Source: Lepturacanthus savala
Lineage: Eukaryota; Chordata; Actinopteri; Scombriformes; Trichiuridae
Length of the DNA: 64,000 bases
Reading direction: 5' to 3'
Assembly: GCA_030544235.1 (NCBI GenBank)
Contig: CM060466.1
Span: 35,386,582 to 35,450,581, forward strand
Part shown: positions 32,667 to 45,079 of the stretch, piece by piece
How positions within the stretch are numbered: the first letter of the stretch is position 1
Layout: every line of letters begins with the position of its first letter
Notes under the pieces: generated by a model
Seen by the model: only the letters and a program-made list of their open reading frames with translations
The model's database searches: none
What the model was told of the DNA's origin: nothing
Made by a program: the position numbers and the translations under genes

Positions 32667-33284
32667 AGGTATATCCATCAAGGTTCTGTGGACAGAATCT
32701 AGTCTATGACTGAAATCAGATGGTGATGCCTATAACAGCCACAATTAGGTGTTTAAACTTGAGGTTTAACCTTTAGTTTTGCCCAAGGACAGTGCTTATT
32801 TTCAGCGATGCCTTGCTTCACATTCACAGAAGATCTCCAGGGAGCTGGAGTTCTATCTGCAGTCTGGAAGGCTCTGACCTCCTCAAGGACAACCCACATT
32901 ATCTAATTATGACGGAGCATTTCTCAATCACTTCCCCAGCTGAAATGAATCCAGCTATTATTACTCTACTTCTCTGACATTGACGATGCAACTTTCTTTA
33001 AACCTTTTAGTTCAATATTTTGTCCACAAATGTTTAATGGTAGAGGTGATCTGAAGGACCTGAAGGTCTGAAGGACCACCTCTACCATCCCAACACTGGA
33101 ATGGAAATTACTCTCAATGGCTTTTTACGCAAAAAAACTTTTTTCGCACTACGGCAAAGCAAGTTTAGAACATTTCAGCAACAAGGTAATTCAAAGTTGT
33201 TCACATAAAACGGGAAAAAGTTAAATTAATTAAAATTAAGTAAGATTAAAAATGAAAAGCAAGAGCAAGATGTGTTTATATAGA

Positions 33285-33321
<37 letters not shown>

Positions 33322-34278
33322 TAACAGTTGATTAAACAGGGAAAAATTAAAATTAAAAACAACAACAAAGTTCCAACATGAGGACAGAGAAGATGTGAAA
33401 CCAAGTGAAACTATAAATGGCAGAAAATGCAGTAGAGCCTGTTTATTTATGTTTAAATTTATGTTTAAACTCATTTATTATGTGCACTCATTTCAGTCCC
33501 CCCCACTCCCCTACAGACAGGAAGACACGGTTTAATGGGCCACAGGAGACATATTGAGGGTTCTAATGTGTACATGTAGTTTCTCAGCTGCCTGCCTGGG
33601 GCGAGGTCCAAGGAGGATGAGGAAGGAGCTGGTAATGGACAACATGGTGAAGCAGCTCTTTGCTGTGCCAACACAGGCTGAAACATAGAATTCAGGTGGT
33701 CCATGTACCTTTTTACATGTTTGTTTCTTACAGTCATATTTAAATCCTGACTCAATATTCAGAGGTGTCTTTACTGATCCGCCTCGGCTCATTGACCCTC
33801 CTAGTTTGTTGCTTGCTGGAATCCACTGAGTCAACTTGCATTTTTGTCAGATGAATTACTGCCTTTTTATTTGCTGCATCATTGTCCAACGAACAATGCA
33901 GGATAACAGCATGACAGGCTGTAAATTTAACAGCCCTGTCTCAGAAAGACCTAACTACATAACAGTGATGGAAGTAGAGGAGGCTGATAGGAGGGCATCG
34001 CTAAGCTACTTCTGAACCAGGCCTACCTCATCCTTCTTTCTGCTGTCTTGCTCCGCAGTAAATTACTTCATTTCAACTTTTAACACATAGAAAATTTGGG
34101 TGGACCCTAACAGAATTAACAAAACTCTCTTAACATCTGCTACTAATGTTGGGTTATAGAATTGGCCCGTGAAAATGTCCATAGTGAAACATGGCGATGG
34201 ATGATGGCGTCTTCCACTGGTCCAACCTTAGCCGCTACGCTAACATCACTCAGGACATGCATGTTTATGTCGACATAA
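32667..34278. other. No gene recognised
   Basis: Contains an imperfectly spaced hairpin with perfect 12-bp arms at 33037-33048 and 33077-33088 (ATGGTAGAGGTG and inverse) and a short (TA)n at 33289-33316. The minus ORFs at 33471-33834 (94 and 100 codons) overlap in different frames and match nothing I know. Confidence 0.5.
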
Positions 34279-34625
34279 TCATTTTTGGCAGCTTTGGACT
34301 GGCACCTTTTGGACTCCGACTGTGTCGGCGTCTTTAATAATAGTTGGGAGTTGGTTCCATAAAACAGGGGCTTGGTAACTAAAGGCTCGAGCTCCTACTG
34401 TACATTTATGGACCCATGGAACTACCAGTAGACCTGCATTCTGAGAGAGAAGTGTTCTGATTGGATGGTACGGGACCAGAGCATCTTTAAGATAAGAGGG
34501 CCCCATACCATTAATGCTTTTAAGTTAGAAGTAGGATTTTAAATCCAATCTCTGCAGCAAGATGCTATGGTTGATTGTGTCAAAAGCAGCACTTAGATCC
34601 AGCAGGACCAGGTTCAATCCCCCGT
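34279..34625 (-). pseudogene. L2-like LINE fragment with internal deletion
   Basis: On the minus strand, 34555-34620 encodes LVLLDLSAAFDTINHSILLQ, the reverse transcriptase block with the first catalytic Asp. Then 34279-34506 encodes the C-terminal end: PSYLKDALVPYHPIRTLLSQ, then ARAFSYQAPVLWNQLPTIIK. The several hundred codons normally between these blocks, including YxDD, are missing. The combination is typical of fish L2/Maui-type LINEs. Confidence 0.85.
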
Positions 34626-35610
34626 CCGTGTGGGATTGATCCCTCGCCATGAAAATACGTTTGGCTTTTTGATGGCTTTAACAATTACTTATCGTCATGA
34701 AAATGGAAACACAGGTCAAGGGGGGCAGCCTCTTTGATCTGATGGGGGCAACCCACATCCTAGAGTCAGGAAATTCGGCACACACCTTAATCATGCCAAG
34801 ACGCACAAAAAAGCCTCATGACGTCATGATGAAATCTCAACAGGAAGTCGGCCATCTTGAATTGAAGTTTCGCCAAAAGGGCGATTTTGGCCATTTCCAC
34901 ACCTCGCATCTGATCTATCTTCTCCTAGAGATTACAAGGTATGGACCTCAAACTCAGCCAGGATGCTCTCAAGGCATGTATGATTCAAAGTTATTGAAAG
35001 TTTTTCCTAAGTTTTATGATCTGGCTGTGATGGCCCCGCCATTTTGGATCATTGTTTCAGAGCTCACAATCTGACTTCTAATGGCTGTCACGCCCATATA
35101 TTTTACTCCATCAGCTTCAAACTCACTGGACGTGACCATGGCTCCGCCCTGAGTGTTTTGACATCATGATTACCCACTTAATATGTGGCGCCCCCTGGTG
35201 GTAACAGGAAGTGACTACTTTTTACTTTAACATGTACTGAAGACACGTTGTTCTCCTCAGCAACTTCATTCCACCTCTAAAACATGTAGAATACATCGGT
35301 GAAGCTATATGATGAACGCTGTGAGGCGACACCGTATGGCGTCCGTGTGGCGGGGCGTTGACGATTACGTGCCATGAAAATATGTTTAGCTGTTTGATGG
35401 CTTTAACGATCACTTATTGTCATGAAAATGGAAACACAGGTCAAGGGGGGCAGGCTCTATGATTTGATAGGGGCAACCCACATGGGCAGGGCTAAATACC
35501 TCTGTAGCGCCCCCTATAAATATTCAATAGCCCCTCTCCATAGGGTTTCTTTTATTGTAGAAACATGAAATTCGGTACATACATATATCTTGTCCAGACA
35601 AACATAAAAG
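34623..35610. repeat. Unclassified dispersed repeat with internal direct copies
   Basis: 34648-34730 and 35372-35453 are about 80-bp direct repeats with a few differences, sharing TCATGAAAATGGAAACACAG and GTCAAGGGGGGCAG; both are preceded by GTCCGTGTGG. The segment holds phrases I associate with non-autonomous fish DNA transposons (CAGGAAGTCGGCCATCTTGA, GCGCCCCCTGGTGG), but no termini were found. The 125-codon plus ORF at 34697-35074 lies inside it and is not recognised. Confidence 0.55.
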
Positions 35611-35616
35611 TCTTTG

Positions 35617-35684
35617 GTAGCAGGGTGGTGGCACGGGGCGGTGGTGGCATAGCAGGGTGGTGGCACGGGGGGCGGTGGCATAGC
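35617..35684. repeat. Short G-rich direct repeat
   Basis: Two copies of a unit of about 33 bp, AGCAGGGTGGTGGCACGGGG followed by a GGTGGCAT block. The plus strand is G-rich with runs of up to six G. Confidence 0.8.
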
Positions 35685-36529
35685 CATACTGATGATGAAG
35701 CCCTGTTCAGGATGATGCTGTCATGCTGTGGCTGTGCTTAGAGTCCAGTGGGTCAGCATGCCAAAGAAGTGATTTTCCTGTCAGAGGAATAGGAATAGGA
35801 CTGGAAATAGCAGTAGGAAATGGCAGACAATGTTTATTTTCTTGATTTTCTTTCTCCTTGAAGCCAATCAGAATGGATGTATGAGTGGGTGACAGATAAA
35901 GATCGAATGGGTCTCTGATAGGGTAAAGTTAAGCATCAAGATTGTGACAGACTTTAAGAAAAAAGTAAATTAAACAAAATAGAAGAAGTGGTTCTGGCAG
36001 CAGTGGAGCCCTGTCTGTCTAAATCCTGCTATAAGCCCCTCGGGGAATGGAGAAAAGTCATGGCCAGAGAAAGAATATTTATAGCCCTTCAATACTCCCT
36101 CGTTCATCACCCCAGCTCTGCTAGATATTATATCTAGTTTGTGTTGTGTTTGTGTCTTAAGGCTGACTACAGCACAAAGAAAAAAACCCATGTAAGCACT
36201 TCCTATAGCATATAGAGTCAGGGGAGGTAAAGAAAAGCAAAAAAAGCCCAGGACCGTGTGTCTGAGGCAAGGAGAATTATATATATATCTAGAGAGGTAT
36301 ATATCTTTGAGATAGCAGGCCTGCTACCACACCTAGAAACCAGGCTAGTAAGTGAACCAGAATAATAAGAAGCTGAAGTGAATAAACCACCAGTCGACCG
36401 TTCAGGGCGCAAACCAAAGCCCTGGCTGAATTAGATTGGGACTCATGAAGCTAAACCCTATAGAAGCACTACTGACTTCGTCTAGTGTCAACCTGTTTTT
36501 TGGAGGAAAAAACATGGCTCATTGGTTCT
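35685..36529. other. No feature recognised
   Basis: No recognisable coding or structured repeat. Confidence 0.45.
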
Positions 36530-36680
36530 TTTTTTAAAGTATTTTGGGGGCTTTTTATACTTTTATTGATAGTACAGTTGAGAGAGACAGGATAGGAGGA
36601 ATGACATGCAGGAAAGAGACATTTTAAGATTACTGCATGAAGTCCCAGATGTCCTCTGGCAAATGACGGCCACGTCCACT
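36530..36680. repeat. Degenerate dispersed repeat
   Basis: TTTTTAAAGTATTTTGGGGG, then CTTTTTATACTTTTATTGAT, then a GACAGGATAGGAGGAATGAC stretch form a pattern I recognise as a widespread vertebrate and fish repeat. Ends are not defined. Confidence 0.5.
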
Positions 36681-37130
36681 GTTTAAAGTCTGTAGATTCG
36701 AGATGTTTGGTTGGTGGTTTGAACTGCAACTCAGGCTGCCGATATGACTCAAAAATAAGGTTTAATTAAATACTGGTGGTTGGTGGATCAACAATAATAA
36801 AAATCTCAGAAGGCGGGTAATTTGATTATTTTTATAATTAAAAAACATTGGTGTGGATGATGTATTTAGTGATGCAGCTGCAGTATGAAATAATAGACCA
36901 CCACACATCTCCAGTGGAGATTTACCTGTGTTTCTGAATGAAGCAGGAACCACGTACACAGTTACCTTGACAACAAATATGGCTAAATATGGCTTATTGG
37001 CCACTACTGGCCTGGCATGGTATTGCAAGATTTTAGGCAGATTGTATCCATGTTACCAGATATGTCGATCAGATTGGTATCAAGACGGTAATATCCATGT
37101 TAAAAGCAAATCTAGAGTAGTGTAGCTGGG
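36681..37130. other. No feature recognised
   Basis: AT-rich; the 88-codon minus ORF at 36762-37028 matches nothing known to me. Confidence 0.45.
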
Positions 37131-37905
37131 CCTCAGTGTTAGTCGGTAGATCCACTGCCGGACCTACCTCAGTGTCAGTAGGAGGCAGATCCACCGCCGG
37201 ACCTACCTCAGTGTCAGTAGGAGGCAGATCTACCGCTGGACCTACCTCAGTGTCAGTAGGAGGCAGATCCACCTCCGGACCTACCTCAGTGTTAGTAGGA
37301 GGCAGATCCACCTCCGGACCTACCTCAGTGTTAGTAGGAGGCAGATCCACCACCGGACCTACCTCAGTGTCAGTAGGAGGCAGATCCACCGCCGGACCTA
37401 CCTCAGTGTCAGTAGGAGGCAGATCTACCGCTGGACCTACCTCAGTGTCAGTAGGAGGCAGATCCACCTCCGGACCTACCTCAGTGTTAGTAGGAGGCAG
37501 ATCCACCGCCGGACCTACCTCAGTGTCAGTAGGAGGCAGATCCACTGCTGCACCTACCTCAGTGTCAGTAGGAGGGAGATCCACTGCTGGACCTACCTCA
37601 GTGTCAGTAGGAAGGAGATCCACCTCCGGACCTACCTCAGTGTCAGTAGGAGGCAGATCTACCGCTGGACCTACCTCAGTGTCAGTAGGAGGCAGATCCA
37701 CCGCTGGACCTACCTCAGTGTCAGTAGGAGGCAGATCCACTGCTGGACCTACCTCAGTGTCAGTAGGAAGGAGATCCACCTCCGGGCCTACCTCAGTGTC
37801 AGTAGGAGGCAGATCCACCGTCGGACCTACCTCAGTATCAGTAGGAGGGAGATCTACCGCTGGACCTACCTCAGTGTCAGTAGGAGGCAGATCCACTGCT
37901 CAGAA
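37131..37905. repeat. 39-bp minisatellite
   Basis: About 20 copies of a 39-bp unit starting GGACCTACCTCAGTGTCAGT and continuing AGGAGGCAGATCCACCGCC. Copies differ by scattered substitutions, often at the same C/T and G/A positions. Because 39 is a multiple of three, both strands stay open over about 275 codons (VDLPPTDTEVGPA on minus, GPTSVSVGGRSTA on plus). Variation does not favour synonymous changes, and there is no splice or signal context, so it is read as non-coding. Confidence 0.95.
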
Positions 37906-38021
37906 AACGTGTGTGTATATAAAAACCTTTTTAAACAATTGTCGATTAAAAAACAAATAGTTGTTTTTAAATGTGGCTGAAATGTTTGGCAAGAGAGAAA
38001 GAACATACTCTTAATGCCAAT

Positions 38022-38205
38022 TCAATTCAATGTTTATTTATAGCCCAGCATCACAACACAGTTGCCTCACTGGGCTTCACAAAATTCAGTCAGTGACCCA
38101 GACATCCCCTGCCTTAGACCCTCCTTTGCAGCAAGGAAAAACTCCAAAACCCAGTGGGAAAAAGGGGAAACCTCAGGGAGAACCACGGTGAAGGGGAGAT
38201 CCACT
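38022..38205 (-). mobile_element. L2/Maui-type LINE 3' end
   Basis: On the minus strand it ends GGGCTATAAATAAACATTGA with an ATTGAATTG tail. It shares GGGTTTTGGAGTTTTTCCTT, GAGGGTCTAAGG and ACTGTGTTGT blocks with the plus-strand copy at 45515-45862. Confidence 0.8.
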
Positions 38206-38346
38206 TCCATGGACATAATTTCCATTGCCTACCTCATTGACATGTTTTGGGTGTGTAATAAAAATACATTTGATGGTGATAGATGCTGCAAATCTCTGTC
38301 TCTGGGACATATTGTGTGAACACATTGTGTGAAACCCTCCTGTGAG

Positions 38347-38379
38347 TCACTTATAGACTCACTTTTAGTCTATAAGTGA
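38347..38379. other. Perfect 12-bp hairpin
   Basis: TCACTTATAGAC and its exact inverse are separated by 9 bases; further CTATAGACTAAAAG sequence follows at about 38394. Confidence 0.7.
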
Positions 38380-38409
38380 TAATGAAATATCATCTATAGA
38401 CTAAAAGAC

Positions 38410-41365
38410 CTTCAAATCATTCTGGCAGGGCTGGGCAATACATCAGTATTATATCTAAAATACATTGTGATCTGACACTAGTTACTTTCTTACATTTAAA
38501 AAAATGTAATATGCCATATGTGTTGTCTTTTCCTTGTTTTAAAAGCTGAATTATAGTACAGTGATGTATTTTCTGGATTTGTCAGTGTTCTAGCTTTTAC
38601 TTATTTAGCCATTAAAGCCACAGGGAGGAAGGAAGTAGTTTACTCTGTTTACCAAACTGGGTTGGATTTAGAAAAATACCTGCTTGTACTTACACTTCTG
38701 AAAATGTGAGGAAATGACAGCTGTGGTCCTCTAGAAGCAGTTCTAAAGCAGCTGTAGCAGGGGAAATGTTCCAATATTCTTGAGTGAAATCAGGGTTGAT
38801 CTGTTTGGATCTCGCTCATTAGACATAGTCATCTGAATTATTGATGCACTAGTGTCAGGCCAGTGATCCCGCTATCTGATGGCCAGTGTTCCCCAGTAAC
38901 TGCTGGCCAGTGTCCCCCTCCCTCTCTTATCCACCTTTGCCCTCCTGTGTCACTGTTCACCCTTAGACATTTCTATAATTATGTGATGACATGAAATGAT
39001 TTCTCGCTTTTCTTTCACCTTGTTTCCTACTTTTCTCCTCATCTGGTCCTCCCCTTGTCCTCTTCACTTTCTTCCCTCCCTATGAACTTACCAGATACCA
39101 GAGGTGAGAAAAAACAAACCATATATAGACCTGCAGATATAGGAAATGACATCAGAGATTGAATATCACATGTATAGGCAGAGCAGACAGCAGGTAGTAT
39201 ACCAGGGAAAAACAACACAATGGGACAGATAATAAAGGGACAGAAAACATATGAACATGGATCTTCACAAAACAAATTTCACACACAATCACACATTTAT
39301 GGGATAAATCAAGTTGGATAAAAAAAAAAAAATCGTCTTCATGAAAGACCAGAATTTACTATGGCCTTATGTTGAAAGATGTAAAAGGTTTCTCACTGGA
39401 GGAGATGATGACCCCATACTCAGAGACTTAGGGAAACCTCATTGGACCTTCAAGGACCACCAGAACCAGTCTGTAATGTTAAGCCATCAGAGGTTATTTC
39501 ATTGAAAGTCTTATGATGACCCACATAAACACAACCACATCCACACTTCAACCTGTACACTGCAGTTAGAAAAGTACAAGAGTACATTATGTGTGTCTTT
39601 GAATGTATTACATCTCCCAAATTGATGGCATTAATTAAATTCCTACATAGGTGGTTAGTTGTGGGTTTTGGGGGGCTATCAGGGCCTGGTTTAGAGACTA
39701 GTTGGTCCTGAAGGGCAGGTGGTCCTCCATAAAACCTCCTTACAATGGGTCACTTTCAAAAATGCTCCAGTTTTACTTAATAAGGTGCTAAACAAAGCTG
39801 CATCTAAACTATATCCAGTCACAACATGACTTATTTTGGGGGGTTTCAAGGTCTGTGTGATGTTGGAGGAGACTTTCTCTCTCCAGAGATGGAGCTTGAT
39901 GATGACTGGTTTAGCAGGTTAGCCTTGTTTCCTCTTCGCTGAAACTGATGTATCTCCACAGGATTAAAGTTCTTATCTCTATCACAAGTACTATGCAGGT
40001 ATGTTCATTAAATGAAGAGAATGAAAACTGTTAACCCACTGAAGCCTATGAGCCTTTAGGTCTATGACTGCCATTTTTATATATAAATTGAAATGTTATT
40101 GACAAAGCTTTCTTTTCTGACTCAATGGTAGGCAACTTTTTACCTTTTTAAAGCAAAAAAAAAAGAAGTTTCCTAGTGCTTCCTGTAACATGTCATCAAC
40201 GTCTTGCTCCTTCCTCCTGAGAACATGGAGGAGACATGGCATGTATGTTCAGCAGAGGGTAGCTTCTTGGTGGGACTCTAGCTCTGGTGGAAGTTATGTG
40301 TTTCATATTGCTAATAGTTTATCAGACCATATGAACTGTCACAGCAACACAGATCTGTCTGAGAGGATAAGAGTATGACATCTTATCAGCTAAAAGCCAG
40401 ACACACACAACACATACTTATACAGAGTTACATACAGACACACAGTAAATATATTAACACACACACAGTCCTGAAAATGTACTAGATTGTTGGATTAAAA
40501 GCATCATAGTTGCGTGTGTGTTTACATGTCATAGATATCTGATCATTGTGTGTGTGCCTTATTGAAAACACTGGTCCTAAGAGGTACAGGTGAATGGATA
40601 GAAAGTGAGAGGCAGATTTATGTTTTTTTCTTCTTTTTTCTGTATTGTGTTTGACCTGATGCTCCGTGGTCTGAGTTAGTCTTTGTTCAGTAAAGCTTCT
40701 CTGGAAATATTCAAACCGGTTATGAATTATTGAATTATATTAACACAGCCTTTTGAAAGCATGTGGACTATTTATCCAGGCAATGTCATATAATCACCCT
40801 GCTCTTCCACAGTTATACTGAGGAGACTCCTGATGGCTGAGCAGTACTAAACATTTAGTTTAGCAGGCATCTCTAACCTTCATTAGTTATTGAGGAAGAG
40901 CAATTCATCTGAAAGTTACAGGGGAAAAACTTAAAATATGCTCGTATTTCTCCACTCAGTTAAATTGAAATTCCTAGGATTAGAATATATCTAAGAGATC
41001 ATTATTAAACACACATGCTGAAGCAGTTTAGCATAAAGCTGTAGTCAGGATAAATGCTAAATGTCTTTTCTTCTCAGTTTCTCACTTTCACTTCACATCC
41101 CTTTTGATTTTAACCTTTTTACTCTACATTTTTGGGAAGTGTAGTATGAGACCAATACACCAGAAGGACCAGTATACCTACCTAAACTAGCCTTTTGCAG
41201 ATATATGTGTATCCCTGCATATCAGCCATGTAGAATTGACGGCAAAGTCCAACATAACAAACCAAACAAATCCAACTTGCATATAAATAAATGGGTAAAT
41301 GCCAAATAACTGCCAGCTCATAAATGGGTAAACAAGTCAGCATGTGAACCATTTCACTTTCACTA
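38410..41365. other. No gene recognised in about 3 kb
   Basis: Ordinary AT-rich DNA. TTAACCCACTGAAGCC at about 40032 looks like one end of a piggyBac-type TTAA element, but no partner end was found. ORFs at 39039-39275, 39314-39505 and 40190-40378 are short and unrecognised. Confidence 0.45.
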
Positions 41366-41880
41366 TGAACCCTAACCCTAACCTCCTACACGGCCTACGA
41401 ACGCTAACCCTAACCTCCTACACGGCCTACGAACCCTAATTTCCTACACGGGCTACGAACCCTAATTTCCTACACGGGCTACGGACCCTAACCTCCTACA
41501 CTGGCTACGAACTCTAACCTCCTACACTGGCTACAAACTCTAATCTCCTACACTGGCTACGAACTCTAACCTCGTACACTGGCTACAAACTCTAACCTCC
41601 TACACTGGCTACGTACCCTAACCTCCTACACTGGCTAAGGACCCTAACCTCCTACACTGGCTACGGACCCTAACCTCCTACACTGGCTACGGACCCTAAC
41701 CTCCTACACAAGCTACGAACCCTAACCTCCTACACTGGCTACAGACCCTAACGCTAACCTCCTACACTGGCTACAGACCCTAACGCTAACCTCCTACACT
41801 GGTTATGAACTCTAACCTCCTACACTGGCTACAGACCCTAACCCTAACCTCCTACACGAATGAACGAACCCTGACCTTAA
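41366..41880. repeat. 26-bp minisatellite with telomere-like words
   Basis: About 19 copies of a 26-bp unit CCTCCTACACTGGCTACGGA followed by CCCTAA. Early copies have ACGGCC or ACGGGC in place of ACTGGC. The CCCTAACC junctions resemble telomere repeat, and a true CCCTAACCCTAACC run starts the array. Confidence 0.93.
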
Positions 41881-42239
41881 CCTATGGCAGCATTGGAACA
41901 ACTGTTAGTTCCTACTTCTGGTCATGTGATGCAGTAACATCACCGTAGCAACAATGCTGGGTAAACACATCTGATCTCTCCACTCTCAAACCCATTGTCC
42001 CGAGCCATCTTTATACATGGAGGAATCACCATGAACGTCTGGTGGATTTTCAGTATTGTTGCTATTATGTCAGGGGATGACGTTTGCCTCATTGACCTGT
42101 ATGCTACTGGTCTGTGGACCTGTAGGCTACTGGACCAGACAAGTGCCTAATATGAACCAAATTAGGCTCTTCATCAAGGAAACAGGGAAAATTCTGACCC
42201 GCTACTACTATATTGTCTTAATGCCAATATCTTGGCAAA
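41881..42239. other. No feature recognised
   Basis: Short segment left of the solo LTR; the 66-codon ORF at 42056-42256 runs into the LTR and is not recognised. Confidence 0.45.
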
Positions 42240-42244
42240 ATAAC

Positions 42245-42710
42245 TGTCAGGTTTAGATCACCTAGAACATCAAATACACAGACACAAAAAGGAGAAGACA
42301 AGAGTTAAATTTTTACTTGCAAGGAGAACGGAGAGAGGTGCACTCAGGTACAATCTCTAACCCGCTCTGAGTTCCCTCTGCCATCCCCTTACTTTTATTT
42401 AGGACTCCCTAGTTACATGAGGCTGCAGCATCTCAAGGGAGGGGGCAACACACACACATGCTGCAGCCTGATAGTAATGTTTACAGAATACAATTTATTG
42501 GTCTCCTTGACCTATTGGCTGCATCTGGCTAAAATCATAGATAAAAGTCCTATAACAAAGACATTCCACATCCTCAGGCCGCTTCCCACGTAAACGTCTC
42601 TGTTCACACACCCTGCAGAAAGAATGACTATCACACTAAGAATAAAAGTTAGTAACACACAAACAGTAGTAAAGCAAATAAGAGATAACTTTATATACAT
42701 TATTCTAACA
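42245..42710 (-). mobile_element. Solo LTR, 466 bp
   Basis: On the minus strand it starts TGTTAGAATAATG and ends AACCTGACA (TG...CA). ATAAC at 42240-42244 is repeated exactly at 42711-42715, a 5-bp target duplication as made by retroviral or gypsy integrases. AATAAA-type polyadenylation signals lie on the minus strand near 42407 and 42495. No internal retroelement genes adjoin, so it is a solo LTR from LTR-LTR recombination. The family (ERV or gypsy) is not determined. Confidence 0.82.
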
Positions 42711-42715
42711 ATAAC

Positions 42716-43476
42716 AAATATGCGATATCAAACCCAACCTACCCAATGATTTCACTTATTTAATACTCCCCATGTCTGTTGTACCATATATATTGTGTAG
42801 GCTGATATCCGGTAAATTGTTGCAATTTTTGATAAATCACTTGGGACATTACCACGATACCAAATATGATGTATTTATTATCAATGATGACTGTTTCTGA
42901 TAATTTTGTGTTGGAATTATGTGTTAAAATAGAATTATTTAGGCTCTATAAATCTGGAAATATCTGCCATAAAACTAATCAAATCACTGTAGAAACCATA
43001 AACTAATCAATTACCTGTTACTAGTCAACCACAGTTATATCAACAGTTTAAATCCTTTGTATCACCTATGACTGACCTCCATAAAGTTTGCTGTAACTTT
43101 AAAATATGATTTTGGCTGAAAAGACCCTCATCCCGCTTCCTATCCATGCAGAAAAATAAAATAAGAAAGAAAAATGTCTATTGTCTGGTTGCAGCATGAG
43201 GCGCTGCAGTGATTCTGATTCTGCTCCGTGTCTGCAACAGTTCATTCAACAGTAGAATCAGATCAGTATGAGATATCGGCTGTTATGGAAAGAAGAGGAT
43301 TGTATTGTATTTTTTTAATCCTCAAAATAAAAATAAACTAAAAATCAGGTTTCTTTATTGTATTTCTATAATTTCATCAATGCAACAAAATATAATATAT
43401 GATGGAAGTTAAAGTTAAAGCAGCAAACAGCAGAGTCGTCACGTGGTGCGTCATTCTCACCAGGATGAGCTGCAGG
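42716..43476. other. No feature recognised
   Basis: AT-rich DNA with no recognisable coding. Confidence 0.45.
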
Positions 43477-43484
43477 AAAATAAA

Positions 43485-44002
43485 CTAGTGCTGTCAGTCG
43501 ATTAAAAAAATTAATCGAATTAATTACAGGATTTTGTAATTAATTAATCGAATGAATCACATTTTAATATCATATCTGCTGAAGCAATTCAAAAATGAAT
43601 AATAGAAGTCGTATATTTTGCACTGCATTGTACCAACATCATTTCGCTTGGTGAGATCAAACACGTGTGGTTTGTCGCTCCGTGCCAAATGGCACAGACA
43701 CCGAAACAGGTAGATTACACTGAAACGAGCACACTGGGATTGTTCAAGCATTAATGTAACTAATGTGACTTTAGTTCATTGTTTTCTTTATTTAACATGG
43801 GATGTTGACAGGGAGCTTCTTCTCCTTTTTTAACGGAACGCCGTTCCGTCGTGAATCTTTTAACGGAATGTAGTTCCGGACAGTTCCGGCTCACTTTCAC
43901 CCCTGGGCTCAACACTGTTGATAATTAATTGCGTTAAATTTTTAGCGCGTTGAATTGCGGCGTAATTAATTTATCTAATTAACGCGTTAAAATGACAGCT
44001 CT
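43485..44002. mobile_element. MITE with TTAAT/ACGCGTTAA termini, 518 bp
   Basis: The flanks AAAATAAA at 43477-43484 and 44003-44010 are exact 8-bp duplications. The ends CTAGTGCTGTCA and TGACAGCTCT are imperfect inverted repeats, followed inside by GATTAATT- and ACGCGTTAA-rich palindromic sequence. An internal ACGGAACGCCGTTCCGT palindrome lies near 43834. 8-bp duplications suggest hAT mobilisation. Confidence 0.75.
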
Positions 44003-44149
44003 AAAATAAAAATTTAATCATGAATGCTCATTGTGTATTTATAGCTTAGTCATTTTGATAGTAGGCTAATATAGATAATATACACTTCCAGCCTGTATTG
44101 TCTTCATATAAGGATTATATAAGGCTCTTAACTATTTGCGGCTCCAGAC

Positions 44150-44222
44150 AGATTTGTATTTTGTTGTTGTTTTTGATCCAGCATGGCTCTTTGAACACTT
44201 TGGGTTGCCGACCCCTGGTTTA
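44150..44222. mobile_element. hAT right-end fragment
   Basis: TTTGCGGCTCCAGACAG, then GGCTCTTTG, then TTGGGTTGCCGACCCCTGG is a typical hAT (Charlie-like) terminus. No matching left end was found. Confidence 0.5.
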
Positions 44223-44523
44223 AGGCATTAAAAGCAGACTAATGTCCCTCTGGTTTTCCTGGGGTGTGTATCTAGGTGTCATAGACCATGTCTTTTAATG
44301 AGAGCTTGATTTACTGGTGGTCATTGGCTTTTAGAGCTGCTCTGTTTATTGACCAGCCAATTAGTCTTAGCAGCAAGGCTCACAGCAGGAAATGATTAGT
44401 GCAACGAGCTCAGCATCTCCCTATGAGTCCTGAGTCTGCAGTGAGGTTGCTGGAGGTCTCTGGAGAGAAGTTGTTGCTGCTCTCACACCACTGGCCAGGT
44501 GACTCTATGAGGATAATATACTT

Positions 44524-44798
44524 ACAGTACTGTTCAAAAGTTTTACATCACACAATTTTCCATTTTTATTGAAACTTAAGTAGTTTCCCTTAAGTAGTTA
44601 AGTATTTCCCTTAATAAAATACATAACAATTTATAACTTTTAGATTGTGTGTTTTTTATGCATTTTCGATTGATATTCTGCCTATACCCATAACCAGTAA
44701 ACAACCATAAAAACTAGAGTCTGATCATTTCTATGGAAGTGGGCAAACTTACAAATTCAGCAGGGGATCAAATACTTATTTCCCCCACTGTATGTATG

Positions 44799-44801
<3 letters not shown>
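44524..44801. mobile_element. Two Tc1-type terminal relics
   Basis: ACAGTACTGTTCAAAAGTTT at 44526 is one Tc1 terminal sequence. GGGGATCAAATACTTATTTC followed by CCCCACTGTA at 44764-44792 is the terminus of a different Tc1 family, the type also seen at 56843 and 58416. The interior between them is deleted. Confidence 0.65.

Positions 44802-44875
<74 letters not shown>
44802..44875. repeat. (TA)n microsatellite
   Basis: TATG repeats then about 35 TA dinucleotides, directly against a Tc1 terminus. Confidence 0.97.
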
Positions 44876-44877
<2 letters not shown>

Positions 44878-45079
44878 TGTATATATGACAGGATAGAGTA
44901 TAAATACTTACACAACTTACAGCTTTTCTACAGTAATGAACATGCAATAGGGTCCAATGTAACTAACTAGATGAATTAGGTTTTTATTATATTTTTATTG
45001 TTACATAGCAAACACTTTACCAGCAGGTGCAGTAGATTCTCAGAAAACCAAAAAAGACCCAGCATTCATAATATCACAC
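44876..45079. other. No feature recognised
   Basis: Short AT-rich segment between a (TA)n tract and the Tc1 fragment. Confidence 0.4.

Noticed and set aside
37131..37905. CRISPR-like regular array
   Set aside because: Units are contiguous with no unique spacers, and the genome is eukaryotic.
37069..37960. Paired 274- and 275-codon ORFs that might encode a repetitive surface protein
   Set aside because: Both strands are equally open because the unit is 39 bp; variants change residues freely and no signal peptide or splice context exists.
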